Assembly (NCBI GenBank): GCA_015501585.1
Contig: JADNRY010000124.1
Location: 1-64,000 of the forward strand
DNA length: 64,000 nt
DNA from: Rhodocollybia butyracea
Lineage: Eukaryota > Basidiomycota > Agaricomycetes > Agaricales > Omphalotaceae
Reading direction: 5' to 3'
Position 1 is the first letter of the stretch; each line of letters starts with the position of its first letter. Below are positions 58,699 to 64,000 of this stretch, piece after piece. Position numbers and translations under genes: made by a program. The notes beneath the pieces are model-generated. The model searched no databases. It was not told where the DNA came from and worked only from the letters and a program-made list of their open reading frames with translations.

Positions 58699-61600
58699 TA
58701 TTAGGCCTAAAATCGGCCTAAGGCGTGTAACCGTACATTTTGACAATTTGTATGTGTTATACAATGCAATAAGAGAGTTATACGGAGCCCGAGCGTGATA
58801 GCTGTTGCCGAGGCAAAGAACTTAACAATAATACTCAGCAAGCCGTGAAGGTACGCCCACAAGCGTAGCCTAGAGCCAAGCTAGCGAGGATACCTGGGAT
58901 GCCCGGAGATGTAACGCTAGATCGTCAATCTAGTTATACCCAAGAGTGCATACTCTCTAAACTACAGGACATCTCGAAGCGGGATAAGTACTAAGCCAAC
59001 GCGTTACTCGATGATAGGGCTAACTATGGGTATGTGGGCAGAAGGCAAAACAACACCAACACAAACACACAATCAGACTTTTGAGTTCTGGGGTAATTCA
59101 AGATTGATCAATGGACACTATTGCACAAAATGCTCTATAGTCTCTGGGGTTCTCTTTGTACTTTAACTATTCCTTTCAAAACAAGACTCTGGACTTCAAA
59201 ACTTTCAAACAAGACAAGACTGGGACTTTAACTTTCAATCAATCAACAACAACAACAACAAGTGCAAGGTCTCTTTCTTTGTCTGTTCAAATGCAATCCA
59301 AGTTCATTCAAGTTCTGTCAGAAGCAAAAGCACTCTGAATAATTCTGTCCTTTCTTCTGCCAGAAGCACCCTATTACTACAAGCTTGACAGCAAGCTTGT
59401 TAACCTGGGGGGGGGGAGGGATGCCTGCTCTTTCTGGAGGTCTCCCCTTGATTATATACCCAAGGAAGCCAAGAGTATTGGTAAGGGGAGCATGTGCTCT
59501 GCATACGAGGCTGTATGGCATCATATGGTCAATTCTATTGTGAAATTTTACATCAGACCCGGAAACGGTGAGCAGAGACCGCCCCATGAGGTCGTTTCAC
59601 TCTATTCAGTTCCATTTCGGATCATAGATGTTCAATCTCGAGTTCTTGGTATGTTCTTTTTCATTCATTCTTGATTGTCAGTACTTACAGTGACTTATGA
59701 CTGTAAGTAAGTGTGAACCAGTAGTCCACAGGTTCTATAAGTGAGGGAGGACTTGAAGAAGGATGTATCTCAGCTATTCTCGCTTCGATAATTGTCATCT
59801 AAGCCCTGCAACATCAAGTTTCATTCTAATCTTTGAAATACTGCTCCAAGGGGACAGATCTCAGTTCTATGCTGGAGCATCGGAAAACCCCCCGGTATCG
59901 GGACGTCTTACCGTATTTCCGACTCGTATAAACTCGTTTCAAAGGTTCATGAAATTTCTAAGGTCTCTGACTGATGGGTATTGAAGTATGAGCATATCTA
60001 TAGAAATATAGGTATGTCTCCTCCTAGTACCTACTCAAATCTCGTCTCTATGGTCGGGGGACACATGGAGTATAAGGCGGGAGGGCAGGGGACGTCGACG
60101 GGACCTGTTCGAACTCGGTTTGACCTCCACTCCTGTCCTGTATCATCGTGCTATGCACTTATTTGAAAATGAGGCATTTATCCCAACAACTGATGTAACC
60201 ATGTTCTGGGACCGGAGAAGTACCCTGGATACCGGTATTTCAATGCCGTCGGATGCCTATGCACTGCTTTCGTTCTTTCTAGTGCTTCAGGGTCTCTGGT
60301 ACATTTTATTTCTTGCCCCAGATTGCCCTTTTGCATGTTCTAAGTTTTATACCCTTAGTAAGGTATTATCATTCTGAGTAAGCATTTCCTATGGAAGGGA
60401 AAGCTTGTAATTGAGTGCTAACTAGTGAAACGATGTAAGAATTGTCCAAACGGTCTGCAACATCGAAGGTTTCATAGAAAACGGCCTCCTGGTGAGGTAG
60501 TTTCAAGTAATTCAATTATATCAAATTCAGAGTATGGGCCGAAATGGCCGATGTTTTGATATCAATGTTAGGCCGTCGTGCGCGTGAAGCGGTGGCAATA
60601 CAGGCGTTGTACGAGCTTGTCCGATTTGGGTTTCAGTGAACACAGCACTGGGAGAAGTCCTCCAAGTGGTATGAACACTACGTATCATGCAAAGACTATC
60701 CAGTAGTGAGCTTTAAGTCTAGTTTTAGACTCAAAAAGTCTCGGGGCGTATCATCGAGGGAAGGCATCCCTTGCACTAAGACCCCCAACAAGCTATGTTA
60801 AGATGTGGTCTTTACAGTCCATAACAATGGACCAGAAGGATCCTGAGGAAACCGTAGAGGTCTATTCGCGGCACCGGTCGTAACCGTGAGGACGGTAGAA
60901 ACATGCTTAGCAGTCCTGCGGAAAGCTACGTACCGGGATAGCCTTGGCAAATCGAAACATTTGATCTTACCAATCATACATGGAAGGTCTTATCCGTTAA
61001 AGCCGACTATCGGGAATCACTTGTACATACTCAGCGCAGTTGCTCGAGACTATCATAAGTGGTGTTGTTGGAAAGCTAGACAACAGGCCTTCTCGAGAGG
61101 ATGTTAATCACACTCAGGATGGACAGAACTATCCGAGGAATAGAATGAAACTCACCCAAGGGAAACCGGGCAGCAAGTGATCATGAAGCGTAAAGGTACT
61201 CCTGACCCCGGAGAATTGTGGAGTAATTGGAGAAACCTCGCTCGGATCAAAACACTCTAAAACTATGTTAATCCTCACAAAATCATATTTTACCTCTGAT
61301 ATATACCCAAGAATGGACTATTTCTTTATCATGTGTACCATATATAGGCTGGAGTTTCCTTTCCGAGCCAGATTCCTCTGTTCCACTCTCTTTCTATCTG
61401 TTTCATCTATTTTTTGTATTAAACTCTCTCTACTCAGTATATAAGCCAGACATATTTATTCAATAAGACAAGTTACTTGCCACCTCCCCTGTACAAGATT
61501 GGTTGTGTTCCTTCACCTCAGAGGATCTTTCCCTCGATTTGTATGTTAGGAAGTGAGCTCCATAGAATGTCCTCGGGACTAGTAGTGTGACGCTTCTCTA

Positions 61601-62527
61601 CTTAACTACGATTTGGTTGTTAGTTTCTTCACCTAGTAGTAAGTAGCTGGTCACCTCTCTACATGTTCCCGCGGAGAAGTGTTAGTTGCTTCACGAAGTT
61701 GTTAGCCAGTCTCGATGCATTACCGCGGAGTGACTGATAGTTTCTTCAAGGAGTTTGATCTACTGTCATATTACTTGCTTGGCGGAATTTGGCCTGTAAT
61801 AGAATTTCACAAACTTCCTTTGGGCCACTTGAGAATCTGATCGAGTCTTGAGCGTGTGAGTTCCCTCAAACTCCAGATCAACCTTAAATCTAGTTGCTTC
61901 CTTAGAGGGGATGGTTTCTAGTAAGGAATTATTCAGCTCCAGAGTGAGAGTTCCTTAGTCGACTTCCCTGTGAAGTTAGGTGAGCCACCAAGATTTTGGT
62001 ACAAGTTCCTAGTGATTAAGTTCACTCACAATATTGTAGCTTGGCCCAGAGTTTGGTCTAGGACTTTACGGCGTCACAGCAGCTAGTGCCAGAGTTTGCC
62101 TAGGGTTGTTGACAAACCTCGAGATTACTATTCTAGCTAGAGCCAGAGTTTGCCTAGGAGAATCTTAGTTTCGTTGTATTGGTTTTGGTTTTGATTATTT
62201 GGTTTTGGACACATACGCATTATTGGTTTTGGTTTGGTTATATTGATTCGGACATCCCGACGTTCCCTTGTACATATGTACACCCAGCTGGGCTTCCCTC
62301 GACTCAGTTCTAAGAGTTGTCCAAGCTTAGTTACCCATGTTAACGCAACGGTCTTGAACCTGGAGCAACCGCGTGCATACCTCCGATACTATCAAACTTT
62401 CCCTCGGGGAATCTCTGACAACCCGCCCTCGCTCCCTTACATATCAATAGTCTGGTTAGGTGCGGTAGTGTTTTTGTTAGGTTGTTTTATAGCACCTTTC
62501 ACACACCTACACGTAAATACCCAAATA
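58699..62527 (+). mobile_element. Repeat element B, copy 2, with element A nested inside
   Basis: It starts TATTAGGCCTAAAATC and ends CCCAAATA, flanked by CCGG (58695-58698 and 62528-62531), a perfect 4-bp duplication. Without the nested A and its TSD copy (1,746 bp) it is about 2.08 kb, slightly longer than copy 1. The shared ORF with LVLRKAT-like and KSKHLIL, SAVARDYHKW segments has no recognised domain. It interrupts the SNF2-like gene between helicase lobes 1 and 2. Confidence 0.85.
59012..60753 (+). mobile_element. Repeat element A, copy 2 (1,742 bp), nested in B
   Basis: It starts TGATAGGGCTAACTATGGG and ends GCGTATCA. TCGA lies on both sides (59008-59011 and 60754-60757). The empty site is visible in B copy 1 at 51373-51376, where TCGA occurs once, so the insertion and 4-bp duplication are directly shown. 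The contents match 542-2261 in inverse orientation. Confidence 0.92.
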
Positions 62528-62649
62528 CCGGGATGTAGCAGGTCAATGTTTCAACATTGAGACTCTAGGGGTAAGCGGTGCAGTCTGTTGCCCAAATCTT
62601 TGCTAACCACATTGATGTAGCATTTCTTTAATGAAGGTCAATCAAGGCT

Positions 62650-64000
62650 ATTGTTTCCAAATCCTGGAAAGTGGAAGGCGAAAGAATATGGCGCCAAAGA
62701 GCTGGAGGCTGATTCTGCGACAAAGCTTAAGTGTTTGATTGAGCTTGTCCGAGCTATTCTTCTCAAGGGGGCTGACAAGGTGGTACCCTCTGAATACTGG
62801 GGCACTCAAGACAATATACTGGGGACAGATGCCATTGGCATTCCAGACCTTATCCATAATTACAGGCTTAGGCTACTCAATAAGTCTGATAAGAAGAAGG
62901 AAAAAATCATCATTCACACAACTTTTACCAGGTTTCATCCGCATATAATGAGCGTGAGTTATACCCTCACCATTTGCACAGCTACTGACCTATTGATAGG
63001 CCCTGAAGGCTGCAGGTATCAATGCCGTCTTGATAAACAGCAGTGTCTTAGTGGCCAAACGAACGGAGGTCATCACACGCTTTAAAACTGATCCAGACGT
63101 CGACCTTCTGCTCATGAGCACTATCTCACCGCCGCTAATGTGATGGTCCTCTTTGTAAGCTGCTCTATAACTATTTACTGGTTTCCTTGAAATTGACAGC
63201 CACATAGGAGCCACCTTGGTCCAGAGTCCAGTTACAGCAGTTGTGTGGCCGAGTATGCCGACAGGGGCAAACAAGATCTACATACATCTTTCAAATAATG
63301 GCTGCTGATACTGTTGAAGTCTTGTTGATTGCAAATGGCTTGGGGAAATACAAGCTTTTGGCTGAATTTCTGAAGGTTGGTCAAAACGAAGGTAATGCTA
63401 CTTCACTTGCACATTCATAAAAAGCTGATTCCATTGGTGAAGAAACCCTGAAGCTGCTTACTGGGGGTAGTTCTGAAGAGGATATGCAAGCAGTCATCAA
63501 CGAGAATAATGCTGATACTGATGACGTGGAGGATGTAACACGGAAGTCTGCAAAGTTAAGCCTTGGGACTAAAACACGTGGACACGAGGAAACTTTGCCC
63601 AAGAAACGCAAACAGTCTAAGAACCAGGAGGGCGATGAAGATAGCGAGGGATGTACAACTGGACGCAAACGCAAGTGTGCGGAGATTTTTCCCAAGAAAC
63701 CCAAACAGTCTAAGAGCCAGGAGGGCGACAAAGGCAGCGAAGGTGGTGCGACCGGGACTGGGAAGTGCAAGCGATCTAGTAAAAAGGATGCAGGTGAAGA
63801 TGTGCTCCTAGATGCAAAAAAGAAACAAAAAGCAATTAAATTAGCCAAACAGAGGGGCAATGAGGTGTTGAGTGAAGACTTGCCGCCGGATGCTGGTCCA
63901 AGCCATGCCACGTCTCCCCCTGACCAAGTTAACCGCTCCAGCAGCCAATATTTGTCACCATCTACGTCCACTCTCTCTCCCTCGCTACCAAGTCCCGATT
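62650..64000 (+). pseudogene. SNF2-family ATPase gene, helicase lobe 2 and basic tail (runs off the window)
   Basis: After B the gene resumes: SATKLKCLIELVRAILLKGA (about 62710), GTDAIGIPDLIHNYRLRLL and KIIIHTTFTRFHPHIMS (motif IV region). An intron (GTGAGT...TGATAG, about 62951-62999) is followed by RTEVITRFKTDPDVDLLLMS (motif V region) and LCGRVCRQGQTRSTYIFQI (motif VI, 63247-63270, matching H-R-x-GQ-type SNF2 motifs). A Lys/Glu-rich tail follows with two copies of PKK-KQSK-QEGD (63598-63725), probably nuclear-localisation signals. The coding region continues past 64000. Confidence 0.7.

Noticed and set aside
59492..59674. Conserved 60-codon ORF shared by both copies of element A as a real gene
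   Set aside because: The copies are nearly identical throughout, so ORF sharing gives no evidence of selection, and no domain is visible.
1..64000. CRISPR arrays, operons, bacterial promoters
   Set aside because: Intron-rich eukaryotic sequence; no regularly spaced direct repeats and no prokaryotic gene organisation seen.

Overview
The window looks like a transposon-rich, gene-poor chromosome region of an Agaricomycete (mushroom-forming basidiomycete). The evidence is the density of 45-70 bp GT-AG introns and a set of families typical of that clade: KDZ-type transposases, a DUF6534-like membrane protein, F-box/LRR proteins, FYVE proteins, xerD-like tyrosine recombinases, Ulp1-like proteases and a SNF2 ATPase. 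Most coding regions are broken, often by one or two TGA stops. No database search was possible; family names rest on motifs read by eye.

Layout. 0-5.3 kb: a 175-bp tandem duplication, a 1.72-kb repeat (element A, copy 1) and a foldback element. 5.9-12.4 kb: a divergent pair made of a KDZ transposase (minus) and an Spt5-like NGN/KOW protein (plus), separated by a 210-bp hairpin. 12.7-16.9 kb: unrecognised multi-exon coding ending in a RING-like segment. 17.8-22.9 kb: an F-box/LRR pseudogene, a FYVE-finger pseudogene and an RNase III/dsRBD gene that appears to lack catalytic residues. 23-31.6 kb: weak ORFs, a second foldback, a DUF6534-like gene with many introns and a PWWP-like gene. 32-39.3 kb: a third foldback, an unknown two-exon gene, a tyrosine recombinase relic, then a second, decayed copy of the KDZ/Spt5-like divergent pair with its own hairpin; this KDZ copy has lost its whole catalytic core. 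39.9-44.4 kb: an Ulp1-like protease and a second tyrosine recombinase. 44.4-48.5 kb: a degenerate Ty1/copia element carrying a nearly intact 519-bp TRIM-like LTR element and another insertion with a tRNA-like sequence. 49.8-51.7 kb: repeat element B. 54.9-64 kb: a large SNF2-family gene interrupted by an 889-bp foldback and by a second copy of B, which itself carries a copy of A.

How it fits together. The repeated unit of most interest is the transposase plus Spt5-like pair. It occurs twice with the same divergent arrangement, the same central hairpin and a matching promoter-proximal sequence, which suggests the Spt5-like gene is cargo of the KDZ element. The nesting order in the right-hand third (SNF2 gene, then B, then A) gives a relative chronology. 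The four A/B insertions are flanked by CpG-containing 4-bp target duplications. Many premature stops are explained by C-to-T change, several at CpG, so the region probably decays under cytosine methylation or a RIP-like process.
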